A DNA stretch of 34,741 nucleotides from Sphingomonadaceae bacterium (GCA_025359445.1 JANYGB010000066.1:1-34741); one strand, 5' to 3'. Shown: positions 8,163 through 16,161, counted from the stretch's first letter. The notes: generated by a model not told the origin, from the letters alone. A program made the numbers and translations.

Positions 8163-8957
8163 TCAACCAATCGCAGCAGTCGAGCGGAAGAACATCGCCT
8201 GGCTGATCGCAGCTTTGACCGCCGATTCAAGGAATGGCTTGGTCACTAGGTAGGTCGGCTCTGGACGATCGCCGGTGAGCAGCTTTTCCGGGTATGCAGT
8301 GATGAAAATCACCGGCACCGAAAATTCGCCCAAAATGTCATTGACTGCGTCTATCCCCGAGCTGCCATCGGCGAGCTGGATATCGGCAAGGACCAGGCCG
8401 GGCTTGCGGGTAGCAACCACCGCGAGCGCTTCGTCGCGCGTTGTAGCGGTACCGCAGACGGTGTGGCCCAGACCTTCGACCAGTTCTTCCAGCTGCATCG
8501 AGATGAGCGCTTCATCTTCGATTATCAGCACGTCAGTTGCCGATTCTGCGTCGATCTCTTCCAAAGCGCCGCGGACCAGTTCGTGCGCTTCGGCTTCGCT
8601 GATCTGCATGATATCAGCAGCTTCAGCCGGCGAGAAGTCTTCAATAGTAGTAAGCAACAGCGCTTGGCGATTGGCCGGGGTGATCGCGGCCAGGCGCTCC
8701 TCTGCAGTTGCCAAAACCCCTTCGGACAAATCGGGGCCATCGGGCAGCGAGCCGCCACTAACCGACCAGATCTTGTTGAACGCAGCATAGAGCGCAACCC
8801 GGCCTTGGCCGATCTGATCAAGCACGGCCTTGTCCGACAGCGCCGCTTCCAGCGTGGCGCGGACATAGGCGTCCCCCGCTAATTGCGAGCCGGTCAGGGC
8901 GCGGGCATACCGTCGCAAATAGGGCAGATGCGCGACGACTGCTTGAGACACTGACAT
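8163..8957 (-). CDS. phyR: PhyR general stress response regulator / anti-anti-sigma
   Basis: A 264-residue PhyR protein. The N-terminal half (about 1-135) is a sigma-like domain with ECF-type regions 2 and 4 (LPYLRRYARALTGS; DFSPAEAADIMQIS). The C-terminal half is a receiver with acidic pair E147/D148, phospho-acceptor Asp192 (LVLADIQLADG), Thr220 and Lys240 (VTKPF). When phosphorylated, the sigma-like domain is expected to bind NepR and free EcfG. Start: ATG at 8957, with GGGAG about ten bases upstream, is preferred over the GTG at 8966, which lies one base from that GGGAG. A consensus EcfG promoter lies just upstream, giving positive feedback. It is convergent with the kinase gene. Confidence 0.94.
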   Translation of the reverse strand: MSVSQAVVAHLPYLRRYARALTGSQLAGDAYVRATLEAALSDKAVLDQIGQGRVALYAAFNKIWSVSGGSLPDGPDLSEGVLATAEERLAAITPANRQALLLTTIEDFSPAEAADIMQISEAEAHELVRGALEEIDAESATDVLIIEDEALISMQLEELVEGLGHTVCGTATTRDEALAVVATRKPGLVLADIQLADGSSGIDAVNDILGEFSVPVIFITAYPEKLLTGDRPEPTYLVTKPFLESAVKAAISQAMFFRSTAAIG

Positions 8958-8990
8958 GTATTCCACACTCCCGTTGGTCCTTGGCGCGTT

Positions 8991-9015
8991 AACGCGGCTG
9001 GAAAGTAAAAGTTCC
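8991..9015 (-). promoter_or_regulatory. EcfG-type promoter, phyR
   Basis: On the minus strand: GGAAC (9015-9011), 17 bases, GTT (8993-8991), context GCGTTA. An exact consensus match about 35 bases before the phyR ATG. It implies autoregulation of the stress response. Confidence 0.8.
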
Positions 9016-9036
9016 CCTGCGAACCGCGCGAGATTG

Positions 9037-9061
9037 GGAACCGTTTGGGATTACGCCCGTT
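9037..9061 (+). promoter_or_regulatory. Orphan EcfG-type promoter, plus strand
   Basis: GGAAC (9037-9041), 17 bases, GTT (9059-9061), context CCGTTTAA. It is an exact match placed back-to-back with the phyR promoter, but no plus-strand gene follows before 9631. The transcript would run antisense into the receiver gene at 9155-9553. Confidence 0.6.
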
Positions 9062-9154
9062 TAATTTTTCAACCATAGCCCTGAACCGGAGCAGCTACAA
9101 CTGGCTAAGCAGCGGAACCGCCGGACCGAACCGGACAAAACTCGATTATCCACT

Positions 9155-9553
9155 TCAACAACGCTGCGCTGGCGGGCATTTCGAACGATCGGCGAACCAC
9201 TGCGCCAATGCTGCAAAATTCACCGGCTTTTCAAAGATGGTTATGCCGGGGAACTGACTGCCAATAATATCCAGTTGCCAAGCAGTGGTCAGGACGACCG
9301 GCACATTGCGTTGCCGCAAGGCATCGATCAGCCCGGTATGTTGCCGGTGCGATCGGTTCATATCCACCAGCGCGGCACAGACCTCGCCTGGTGCAGCAGC
9401 CTGTTGCTGCGCGGACAGGTCGTAGTACATCAAGGGCTGGCCGCCCCAGCTGCGGATGGTTTCGGCCAGGTCAAGCGCAATAAGCGGGCTGGTTTCGGCA
9501 ATAAGGATTATACGCCCACAAAGATCGGGATGATTATCGGCAGGACGAGGCAT
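9155..9553 (-). CDS. Single-domain receiver protein, atypical acidic pocket
   Basis: A 132-residue stand-alone receiver fold. The beta-1 strand ILIAETSPLIALDLAET has Glu-Thr where most receivers have two acidic residues. The likely phospho-acceptor is Asp in CAALVDMNRSH, followed by TTAW (switch Thr) and EKP (conserved Lys). There is no output domain. Single receivers near PhyR loci often modulate phosphoflow from HWE kinases, so a role as phosphate sink or competitor is plausible but unproven. Start: ATG at 9553 with AGAGGGG about seven bases upstream; a 12-residue extension to 9589 lacks a ribosome site. It is divergent from the Crp/Fnr gene and upstream of phyR on the same strand. Confidence 0.78.
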   Translation of the reverse strand: MPRPADNHPDLCGRIILIAETSPLIALDLAETIRSWGGQPLMYYDLSAQQQAAAPGEVCAALVDMNRSHRQHTGLIDALRQRNVPVVLTTAWQLDIIGSQFPGITIFEKPVNFAALAQWFADRSKCPPAQRC

Positions 9554-9630
9554 TTGATGTCCCCTCTCGTTGCGGGCCCATAGCGACAAGAGGGCGAGGC
9601 CGCGCTACCATTTGATACAGGGGGTGATTG

Positions 9631-10377
9631 ATGACCGGACGAAGCCAGTGGAAGCGCGATTGCATCGATTGCCCGTTGCTCGAATGCGAAGGCCTGCGCC
9701 CGCTCGACAAAGCGCAGCTGAAGTTCATGCAAGGCTTCAAGCAAGGCGAGTTCACCATCGACAAGGGCACTCAGTCGCTGGTCCAAGGTTCAATCAGCCC
9801 GCACGTCTACACGCTGCTAGAGGGCGTGCTGTTCCGCTACCGCATCCTTGAGGACGGGCGGCGGCAAATCGTCAACTTCGTTTTTCCGGGGGATCTGGTC
9901 GGGCTTCAAGGCGCGATGGACGATCCGCTGCTGCATGGCTGCGAAGCCCTGACCGACGCGACGCTGTGCGTTTTCTCGCGGGACCGGATCATCGAATTGT
10001 TCGCGCAGCAGCCCCGGCTTGGATATGATCTGATCTGGCTCGCGGCCAAAGAAGAGAGCGCGCTTGAGGAACACCTGGTCTCGGTCGGGCGCCGCACCGC
10101 ACAGGAGCGGCTCGTCTATCTGGCCGTTTTTCTGATCGAGCGCGGGATGGCCACAGGGCTGGTCAAAAAGAACGCATTGGAAATCTCGATCACTCAACGG
10201 CAGATCAGTGATACTTTGGGATTATCGCTCGTGCATACCAACCGCACGCTTCAGGCACTGAGAAAAAAGGGCCTCGTCAACTGGTCGCTGACCGCCATTT
10301 CGATCCCCGATTTGGACCTCGCCTGCTCCTTCGCGCAGTACGAAGGCAGCGCGGGAAGCATTCGCCCATATATTTGA
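9631..10377 (+). CDS. Crp/Fnr family transcriptional regulator with cysteine cluster
   Basis: A 248-residue Crp/Fnr regulator with an N-terminal cyclic-nucleotide-binding fold (about 25-130: LLEGVLFRYRILEDGRRQIV, FVFPGDLVGLQGAM), a dimer helix and a C-terminal HTH_Crp (186-213). N-terminal cysteines are spaced CIDCPLLEC (C11, C14, C19), and Cys113 in ATLCVF sits roughly where FNR has its fourth cluster ligand. It could therefore bind an oxygen-sensitive Fe-S cluster, although the spacing differs from classic FNR. The recognition helix reads VHTNRTL rather than the FNR ExxSR signature, so the target site is probably not a standard FNR box. Start: ATG at 9631 after AGGGGG. It is divergent from the receiver gene. 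Confidence 0.88.
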   Translation: MTGRSQWKRDCIDCPLLECEGLRPLDKAQLKFMQGFKQGEFTIDKGTQSLVQGSISPHVYTLLEGVLFRYRILEDGRRQIVNFVFPGDLVGLQGAMDDPLLHGCEALTDATLCVFSRDRIIELFAQQPRLGYDLIWLAAKEESALEEHLVSVGRRTAQERLVYLAVFLIERGMATGLVKKNALEISITQRQISDTLGLSLVHTNRTLQALRKKGLVNWSLTAISIPDLDLACSFAQYEGSAGSIRPYI

Positions 10378-10567
10378 ACTTTCCCGGGAACCGATTTTGG
10401 CTTTGCGCATTTTATCTTCGACACGTGCAACGGCAAACCCCTCCCGCCCCCCCGCCTTGCACGTGTTCAAGTTAACTCGTCCCTCGCAGTGCAAACTGCG
10501 GGGGACTTTATTTATGCAAATTTGCGGCGGCTTGTCGTAGTCGGGCGCTGCCCCTAGCTTAGCCGCT
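10378..10567. other. Intergenic region with three inverted repeats
   Basis: Between the Crp/Fnr stop and the glycerate kinase start. ACACGTGCAA (10421-10430) and TTGCACGTGT (10457-10466) form a perfect 10-bp inverted repeat around a C-rich spacer. CGCAGT-GCAA-ACTGCG (10485-10500) is a 6-bp hairpin with a GNRA loop. GCAAATTTGC (10516-10525) is a palindrome. A weak terminator after the regulator gene and/or protein-binding sites are possible; no T-run directly follows the hairpins. Confidence 0.5.
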
Positions 10568-11809
10568 GTGACCTTGCGCCAGACCCTGACCGGCTATTTT
10601 CTCGACGCGGTCGCTGCGAGCGGTGCAGCGGCGACGCTGCCTGGGCGGTTGCCGCATGGCGTGCCTGCGGAACGCACGATCGTGCTGGGCTGCGGCAAGG
10701 CGGCGGCGGAAATGGCCCGCGTCGCCCGCGCCGAGTTAGCAGGCGAAGTAAGCGGCTGCGTAGTGACCCGGCATGGTCACGGGGTCACAGAAATTGTCCC
10801 GGGCATCGCGGTTATTGAAGCAGGCCATCCCGTGCCTGATGCGGCGGCACTACACGCGGCGCAGACGATCATGACGCTGGCGGCGCAGGCTGGTCCTGCT
10901 GACCGGGTGATATTTCTCATTTCAGGCGGGGGTTCAGCGCTGCTCTGCGCACCGGCCAAAGGTTTGTCATTCACCGAGAAGCAGGCGATGACCGACCACC
11001 TCGTCCGCTCGGGCGCGCCGATCGAGCACATCAATCTGGTCCGGCGACACTTGTCGCGGATCAAAGGCGGGCGGCTCGCGGCGCTGGCGGGAGCGCGCGG
11101 GGCGGAGTTGCACACGTATGTGATCTCGGACGTGGTCGGCGATGATCCAGCGCTGGTCGCCTCGGGCCCGAGCATCGCCGCGCCGTTCGAACCGGAAGCC
11201 GCGATTGGGCTGCTGGAGCATTATGGTTGGCCAGTGTCAGCGACAACCATAGCGGCAATACGTGCCAACCAGCCGGAACCCGCGCAGGCGCATCCTGTCA
11301 CCACACTGGCGACGAATTCCACCGCGCTCGCTGCGGTGCGCCGCCGCGCCGAGGCGGACGGGTGGAATGTGGTCAATCTGGGCGGCGATTTGCGCGGCGA
11401 AGCCAGCATCACCGGATCTGAGCACGCGGCCATCGCTCGCGGCCTGCGTGGCGAGCCGGGCCGCCACTTGCTGATCTCGGGCGGCGAACTGACCGTAAAG
11501 GACGCGCGTGCCGACGGCTGCGGCGGCCCCAATCTGGAATACCTTGCCGGGGTGCTGACCGGGCTGGCTCCCGATGACCAAATTGCCGTGCTGGCGGGAG
11601 ACAGCGACGGGATCGACGGTACCGAAGACAACGCCGGCGGCTTCGCTATGGCCGGCGGCGCAATGCCCGACGCGCTCGCCACGGCGCTCGCCATGCACCG
11701 CACTTATGCCTTGTTCGCAGCGCTGGGCGGGCTGGTGGTAACCGGGCCGACCCGCACCAACGTCAACGATATCCGCATGATCGCGGTGGGCGTTGGCGCT
11801 TCAGACTGA
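10568..11809 (+). CDS. Glycerate 2-kinase (GckA/TtuD, DUF4147-MOFRL family)
   Basis: A 413-residue type-2 glycerate kinase that phosphorylates D-glycerate with ATP to 2-phosphoglycerate, linking glyoxylate, serine or tartrate breakdown to central metabolism. Family markers: VLGCGKAAAEMARVA near the N-terminus, HPVPDAAALHAA, FLISGGGSALLCAPA, the HLSRIKGGRLAALA helix, VISDVVGDDPALVASGPS, and the C-terminal MOFRL domain with LISGGELTV and GDSDGIDGTEDNAGG. Length agrees with the family. The start is GTG at 10568 with no clear ribosome site; the transcript may be leaderless. The gene stands alone, and its 3' end overlaps the convergent UdgX gene by nine bases. Confidence 0.92.
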   Translation: MTLRQTLTGYFLDAVAASGAAATLPGRLPHGVPAERTIVLGCGKAAAEMARVARAELAGEVSGCVVTRHGHGVTEIVPGIAVIEAGHPVPDAAALHAAQTIMTLAAQAGPADRVIFLISGGGSALLCAPAKGLSFTEKQAMTDHLVRSGAPIEHINLVRRHLSRIKGGRLAALAGARGAELHTYVISDVVGDDPALVASGPSIAAPFEPEAAIGLLEHYGWPVSATTIAAIRANQPEPAQAHPVTTLATNSTALAAVRRRAEADGWNVVNLGGDLRGEASITGSEHAAIARGLRGEPGRHLLISGGELTVKDARADGCGGPNLEYLAGVLTGLAPDDQIAVLAGDSDGIDGTEDNAGGFAMAGGAMPDALATALAMHRTYALFAALGGLVVTGPTRTNVNDIRMIAVGVGASD

Positions 11810-13234
11810 CTGGCGCGCAGTGCGCAGCGCCGCCGCCAGTTCACTGCGCAAGCGTTCGGCTAAAGCTGGATCGGGCACGCGCAGGATCGCCGCAGGGTGG
11901 CCAGTGATCAGCACCGGCGAGCCGAACAGCGAAGGCTCGACCTGGCCTTGCCGTGCGGTCACCGCTTTGCCGTTGCCGGTCAGCGCGTAGGCAGCGGTTG
12001 CACCTAGCGCGACGATGATCTTGGGCCGGGCCAGCGCCACTTCCTGCCCCAGCCACCAGCGGCACGTTTCGATCTCGCTGCGGCCCGGTCGTTCGTGAAG
12101 ACGGCGCTTGCCGCGCACAGTATGCTTGAAGTGTTTGACCGCATTGGTCAGGTAGACACCGCCGCGCGGCACCTCCGCCGCCATAAAGGCTGCATCAAGC
12201 TCGCGCCCCGCCGGGCCGACAAATGCCCGCCCCGCAAGGTCTTCGCGGTCTCCTGGCTGTTCGCCCACTACCATGATTGCGGCCCGGTCCGGCCCCTCGC
12301 CGCGCACCGCTTGGGTAGCATTGCAATGCAGCGGGCAGCGCGTGCAACCCGCGATCTGGGTGTCCAGGCTCTCACGGTCCGGGGTCATTTCCGCCGCAAT
12401 TGCGACGGGCCGCTCGTACGGCTCCATCCTCAATGAACGGAGTGCCGGCTGCGTCGCCTCGGCCTCGCGCATGGCGATTACGCGTTGTTCGGCGCTGGCG
12501 ATCAGCTTTGGAATCAAATCGGCTTCAGGCAGGTTCTTCCAGTACTTTTTGGGCATTTCCGATTGCATGGCTTTGACCTTGAGCCGTGCCGGATTGAATA
12601 TGTTGGTGTAATAAGTGCGCCACAGTTCTTCGGTCGGATCAGCCAGCGCGACGGGCTTGGCGATGCCGGGTCCGAAATGCAGCGCGCCGCCGGTGCAGAC
12701 CGCGCAGCCCCGCGGCGTCTCGATCCGCCAGTCCATATCGCCAAACCGCCGCGCGAAGAACGGCGCGGTCGCCTCGACGATGAAATGATCGGGTTCAAAC
12801 CACGCGGTGAAGGCCCGGCGCGCGCCACTCCCCTGTTCTTCGCAGAACCGCACGAAGGCTTTCATCTTGTGCTGATCGCGGTGCACCAGTTTGCTCAGCA
12901 CCTGCAGCCACGCGATATCGGGGTCGCTCGCGTCGCCAAGCAGGTGACGCTCGCGCTGCGCGCGCCAGACTATCCGGTAAGCCATTGAAAATCGCACCGG
13001 CACATTGGCGCACAGAACATCACCGATCAGTCCGAGGAGCGCACGCGGAAGGCGAATTTCGGGACCATCAGCTGCCTTTGAAACGACTGAAGCGCCGAAT
13101 AGCTCCAGCCCCGGCGCGTCGCCTTCGCATTGCCAGTGGACTTGTTCGGGCGGAATCTCGCGCGCCAGCAAATCGCGCGCCGCATCGCGCCACGCTGCGG
13201 CAAACCCGAGCGGCGGCAGCAACACGTTTTCCAT
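11801..13234 (-). CDS. udgX: UdgX-type uracil-DNA glycosylase fused to DUF4130 domain
   Basis: A 477-residue fusion. Residues ~1-255 are the DUF4130 / putative DNA metabolism domain (TIGR03915-like) that normally accompanies the radical-SAM partner (motif WRTYYTNIFNPARLK). Residues ~285-477 are a UdgX-type uracil-DNA glycosylase: CTRCPLHC (cluster cysteines from 297), GEQPGDREDLAGRAF (324-338), the UdgX-specific loop with GKRRLH (His380, the residue that in characterised UdgX bonds covalently to the abasic sugar) and GHPAAILR. UdgX stays covalently trapped on uracil sites. Start: ATG at 13234, eight bases after the stop of the radical-SAM gene, so the two form one operon, presumably under the LexA box at 14481. 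Confidence 0.92.
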   Translation of the reverse strand: MENVLLPPLGFAAAWRDAARDLLAREIPPEQVHWQCEGDAPGLELFGASVVSKAADGPEIRLPRALLGLIGDVLCANVPVRFSMAYRIVWRAQRERHLLGDASDPDIAWLQVLSKLVHRDQHKMKAFVRFCEEQGSGARRAFTAWFEPDHFIVEATAPFFARRFGDMDWRIETPRGCAVCTGGALHFGPGIAKPVALADPTEELWRTYYTNIFNPARLKVKAMQSEMPKKYWKNLPEADLIPKLIASAEQRVIAMREAEATQPALRSLRMEPYERPVAIAAEMTPDRESLDTQIAGCTRCPLHCNATQAVRGEGPDRAAIMVVGEQPGDREDLAGRAFVGPAGRELDAAFMAAEVPRGGVYLTNAVKHFKHTVRGKRRLHERPGRSEIETCRWWLGQEVALARPKIIVALGATAAYALTGNGKAVTARQGQVEPSLFGSPVLITGHPAAILRVPDPALAERLRSELAAALRTARQSV

Positions 13235-13242
13235 TACCGCTA

Positions 13243-14478
13243 TCACAACAAGCTGAGCTGTTCGGGCGGCGGCGCGAACATGCTGCGCAAGTCGTCGCGG
13301 TCGCTCAGCGCCAGCGGCCGCCAATCAGCCGCGATCAAGAACGCCTTGGCATTCTTCATCCGCGCGCCGAGCCGCAGCAGGTCGGCAAAGCCCAACCGCT
13401 TGAACCGCCGCGCGCGCAGAATGCGGCCGACCACTTTTGCGCCCAGCCCCGGAACCCGCAGTAACATCGCTTGTTCTGCGCGGTTGACATCGACCGGGAA
13501 CTGGCCGCGCTGCCCCAGTGCCCAGGCCAGCTTGGGATCAATCGCGAGATCAAGCATCCCGGCGTTGCTGCCGCTGGCGATTTCATCGACCGAAAACCCG
13601 TAAAACCGCAGCAGCCAGTCGGCCTGATACAGCCGGTGCTCGCGCATCAAGGGCGGCTTGATCAGCGGCAGGACGTTGCTGGCGTCGGGGATCGGACTGA
13701 AGGCCGAGTAATAGACCCGGCGCAGCTTGTAGCCGCTGTATAGCCGCTGAGATCCCGCAAGAATTATAGTGTCGGTGGCGTCGTCAGCGCCGACGATCAG
13801 CTGCGTGCTCTGCCCCGCCGGTGCGAATTTCTTGGTGCGCTTGGTCTGCAGTGTCGGATCGGCGGCTTCTTCCTCTTTCAGCCGCACGCCCGCCATCGCT
13901 TTGCGGATCGACCTTGCATCTTTTTGCGGGGCAAAACTGGCCAGGCTGGCATCGGTCGGCAGCTCGATGTTGATCGACAACCGGTCAGCATACAGCCCAG
14001 CCTCATCGATCAGTTCCTGCGCAGCGTCGGGGATGGTTTTGAGGTGGATGTACCCCTTGAAGCCATGTTCAAGCCGCAACACCTTCGCCGCGCGAACCAT
14101 CTCGCTCATCGTGTCATCAGGCGAACGGATAATCCCCGACGACAGGAACAGCCCCTCGATATAATTGCGGCGGTAGAATTCGAGCGTCAGCCAGACAATT
14201 TCCTCGACCGAAAAGCGCGCCCGGGTGACGTTGCTTGACACCCGGTTGATGCAATAGGCGCAATCAAAAATGCAGAAGTTGGTCATCAGGATCTTGAGCA
14301 GCGAGATGCACCGCCCATCGGGAGCATAGCTGTGGCAAATCCCCATCCCCTCGGTCGAGCCGAGCCCCTTGCCGTCAGCCGAACTGCGCCGAGGCGCCGA
14401 ACTTGATGCGCACGAGGCATCGTACTTCGCTGCATCGCTTAGTATCGCAAGCTTTTCAAGAATCGACTTTTGGGCCAT
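13243..14478 (-). CDS. Putative DNA modification/repair radical SAM protein
   Basis: A 411-residue radical SAM protein of the UDG-linked family (TIGR03916-like). The [4Fe-4S] ligands are in NFCIFDCAYC (C69, C73, C76; CX3CX2C). The N-terminus (LSDAAKYDASCASS) and the GICHSYAPDGRCISLLK segment are family hallmarks. The C-terminus carries helix-hairpin-helix DNA-binding elements (MLLRVPGLGAKVVGRIL). The reaction is unknown; association with UdgX points to DNA repair or base modification. The ATG at 14478 follows a LexA box ending two bases upstream, with no Shine-Dalgarno sequence, so the message may be nearly leaderless. It is first in an operon with the UdgX fusion. Confidence 0.92.
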   Translation of the reverse strand: MAQKSILEKLAILSDAAKYDASCASSSAPRRSSADGKGLGSTEGMGICHSYAPDGRCISLLKILMTNFCIFDCAYCINRVSSNVTRARFSVEEIVWLTLEFYRRNYIEGLFLSSGIIRSPDDTMSEMVRAAKVLRLEHGFKGYIHLKTIPDAAQELIDEAGLYADRLSINIELPTDASLASFAPQKDARSIRKAMAGVRLKEEEAADPTLQTKRTKKFAPAGQSTQLIVGADDATDTIILAGSQRLYSGYKLRRVYYSAFSPIPDASNVLPLIKPPLMREHRLYQADWLLRFYGFSVDEIASGSNAGMLDLAIDPKLAWALGQRGQFPVDVNRAEQAMLLRVPGLGAKVVGRILRARRFKRLGFADLLRLGARMKNAKAFLIAADWRPLALSDRDDLRSMFAPPPEQLSLL

Positions 14479-14480
14479 TT

Positions 14481-14495
14481 GTTCGCTTTATGTTC
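14481..14495 (-). promoter_or_regulatory. LexA (SOS) box before radical SAM-UdgX operon
   Basis: GTTC-N7-GTTC on the plus strand (GAAC-N7-GAAC toward the gene), an exact match to the alphaproteobacterial LexA direct-repeat operator. It ends two bases from the ATG and should block promoter or initiation directly. Confidence 0.82.
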
Positions 14496-14545
14496 TAAAG
14501 ACGATGGCGGCCATGTCAATGAAACAAATGGGTTTCCACCGCGCA

Positions 14546-15802
14546 CTATGCGCTGGCAATGCGCACGGTTGCTTTGTCAGAGCCCCTCACCGCCAGTTTG
14601 AAGCATACCACGCAAAGCCAGCCGGCAACGATGATGGCAAAGGCCCAAACCGCCGTGACAACAAAGCCGAATCCGATCAGCACCAGCGCAGCGAATGCGT
14701 AAAAATCGCGCATAGTCAGCCAGGTTAGAACTTGCATTACCGGCGAATTTTGACCCCCGGTGAGCTGCTTGACCGAGTTGAAATCGATCACGCCGCGATG
14801 CCGCCGGGCATTGTAGCCAAGCAGGACAGTCCCGAACACAAAGCCGGCAATCGCCATAATGCCAATACCCGCAGTCAACGGGTCACCTTGATTGTAGAGG
14901 TTGGCGATGACGCCGCCAAAGAACAGGATATTGACCGCTGCATCGACCAGCGAATCTGCGGTGGCCCCCAGGGGTGTCGCACGGAATGTGGCGCGCGCAA
15001 TTTCGCCATCGACGCCGTCGAACACTGATGCAGCCTGAAACATCACCGCACCCAGCACCAGGCCGGTCTGACCGGGAAGCAAGAGCTGACACGCAAACAT
15101 CGCCGCACCGATGAGCGCCGTCCCCGCTGTTGCCACATTCGGGTGGATTGTCCCGAACATGCGTAACAGTGAGCAAGTCAGCCACTGCGAAACCGGCCGG
15201 TTTAGATAGCGTGTCACGATTCCATCGCCCGGCTTAGCGGTCGCATCGAGCAGCTCGCGTGACTTCGCCCGGAGCAATTTATGCGCATCGCCAGCCGTCA
15301 GGCACGCATCGGCAGCAAAGCGTTGGCCCGTCTGTCCGCTTGCGCGAGAAGCATGAAAATCTCGGGCGGCTGCCGCCAGAGCATGCTGCGATGGCAGCCG
15401 TTCCCCATTCACGACCATAATGGTTGCCGGATCAGGAGCCGTGTCGCGGCAGACTAACCGCAATCCTGGTGCGAGCCGTGCAATTTCGGCTAAGAGCGCA
15501 GCGCTCGGCTGCCACGATGGCTGGACATAAACGCTACACTGGGTCCACCCCGCCAGATGCAACTCGCGCAGCGCGCGGGCCAGCACGGGTATTGCCAGAA
15601 TTCACTGCGTTGCGTTCTGCGCTGCAGCGAACACCACGCAAAGCGGAACAGCGTCCGGAAAGGAATCAGTTGCACCAGAGATATCTTGGTTACGTTCGTC
15701 ATCGGCGCAGGTTCTGGCCGGTACCCACATGTCAAAATTGCAAGCATCGTCCGCAAAAGTGTAATTTGCGCCAAAGCTTTGCCATTCGTCGGTCATTGGC
15801 AT
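14546..15802 (-). pseudogene. CDP-alcohol phosphatidyltransferase gene interrupted by in-frame TGA
   Basis: The 3' part (from GTG 15586, 346 codons) encodes a CDP-alcohol phosphotransferase with the full signature D-x2-DG-x2-AR-x8-G-x3-D-x3-D (VFDGVDGEIARATFR to ADSLVD) and about six membrane helices. Before it lies a degenerate nucleotidyltransferase-like domain (PVLARALRELHLAGW, VVNGERLPS), as in archaeal-type bifunctional IPCT/DIPPS proteins. Upstream the same frame is open for 66 codons from ATG 15802, which has a good GAGG eight bases before it. It is broken only by TGA at 15602-15604, inside the expected nucleotidyltransferase start (VPLCVVFAAAQ, then ILAIPVLARAL). One base change would restore 418 residues. 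It may be a recent pseudogene, a sequencing error or a shortened functional form starting at GTG 15586. Confidence 0.72.
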
Positions 15803-16161
15803 GGATAAACCTCGTTTCTGGACCCCGTCCGCCATTATCGCGGCAGAAAACTGCCATTGCGGTCAACAGTGCAACGCTGCCGCGCTGCCGAAGTTCCACG
15901 GGTCAAGCTAAGCGAGGCTGAAACCAACAGCCACAAGCCAGCACTGCGCCGCGGGCGCCGACAGTGATTGCAATACCGATTGGCGGAATGTTGAGCCCTG
16001 CGGGACGTTCCTAACCTCGATATTTGTGCTGGTTGGCTATCTGATCATAGACTGAAAGGACTGGCTGGCCGAGCGCACTCAGGAGCCCTTATCACCACGC
16101 AATAAGGTTGCAGCGGATAGCAACGCGCCAGTCACACATGATTGGCCGATTGCAGATTAAG
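15803..16161. other. Intergenic region
   Basis: About 360 bases with no convincing gene. It should hold the promoter of the CDP-alcohol transferase gene and the 3' untranslated region of the barrel gene; I see no intrinsic terminator or consensus EcfG promoter. A GGAAC-N17-ATT near 15987-16011 (-) is one base off. Confidence 0.4.

Noticed and set aside
10387..10411. GGAAC after the Crp/Fnr gene as an EcfG promoter
   Set aside because: No GTT at 16-18 bases; the site is part of the palindrome TTCCCGGGAA.
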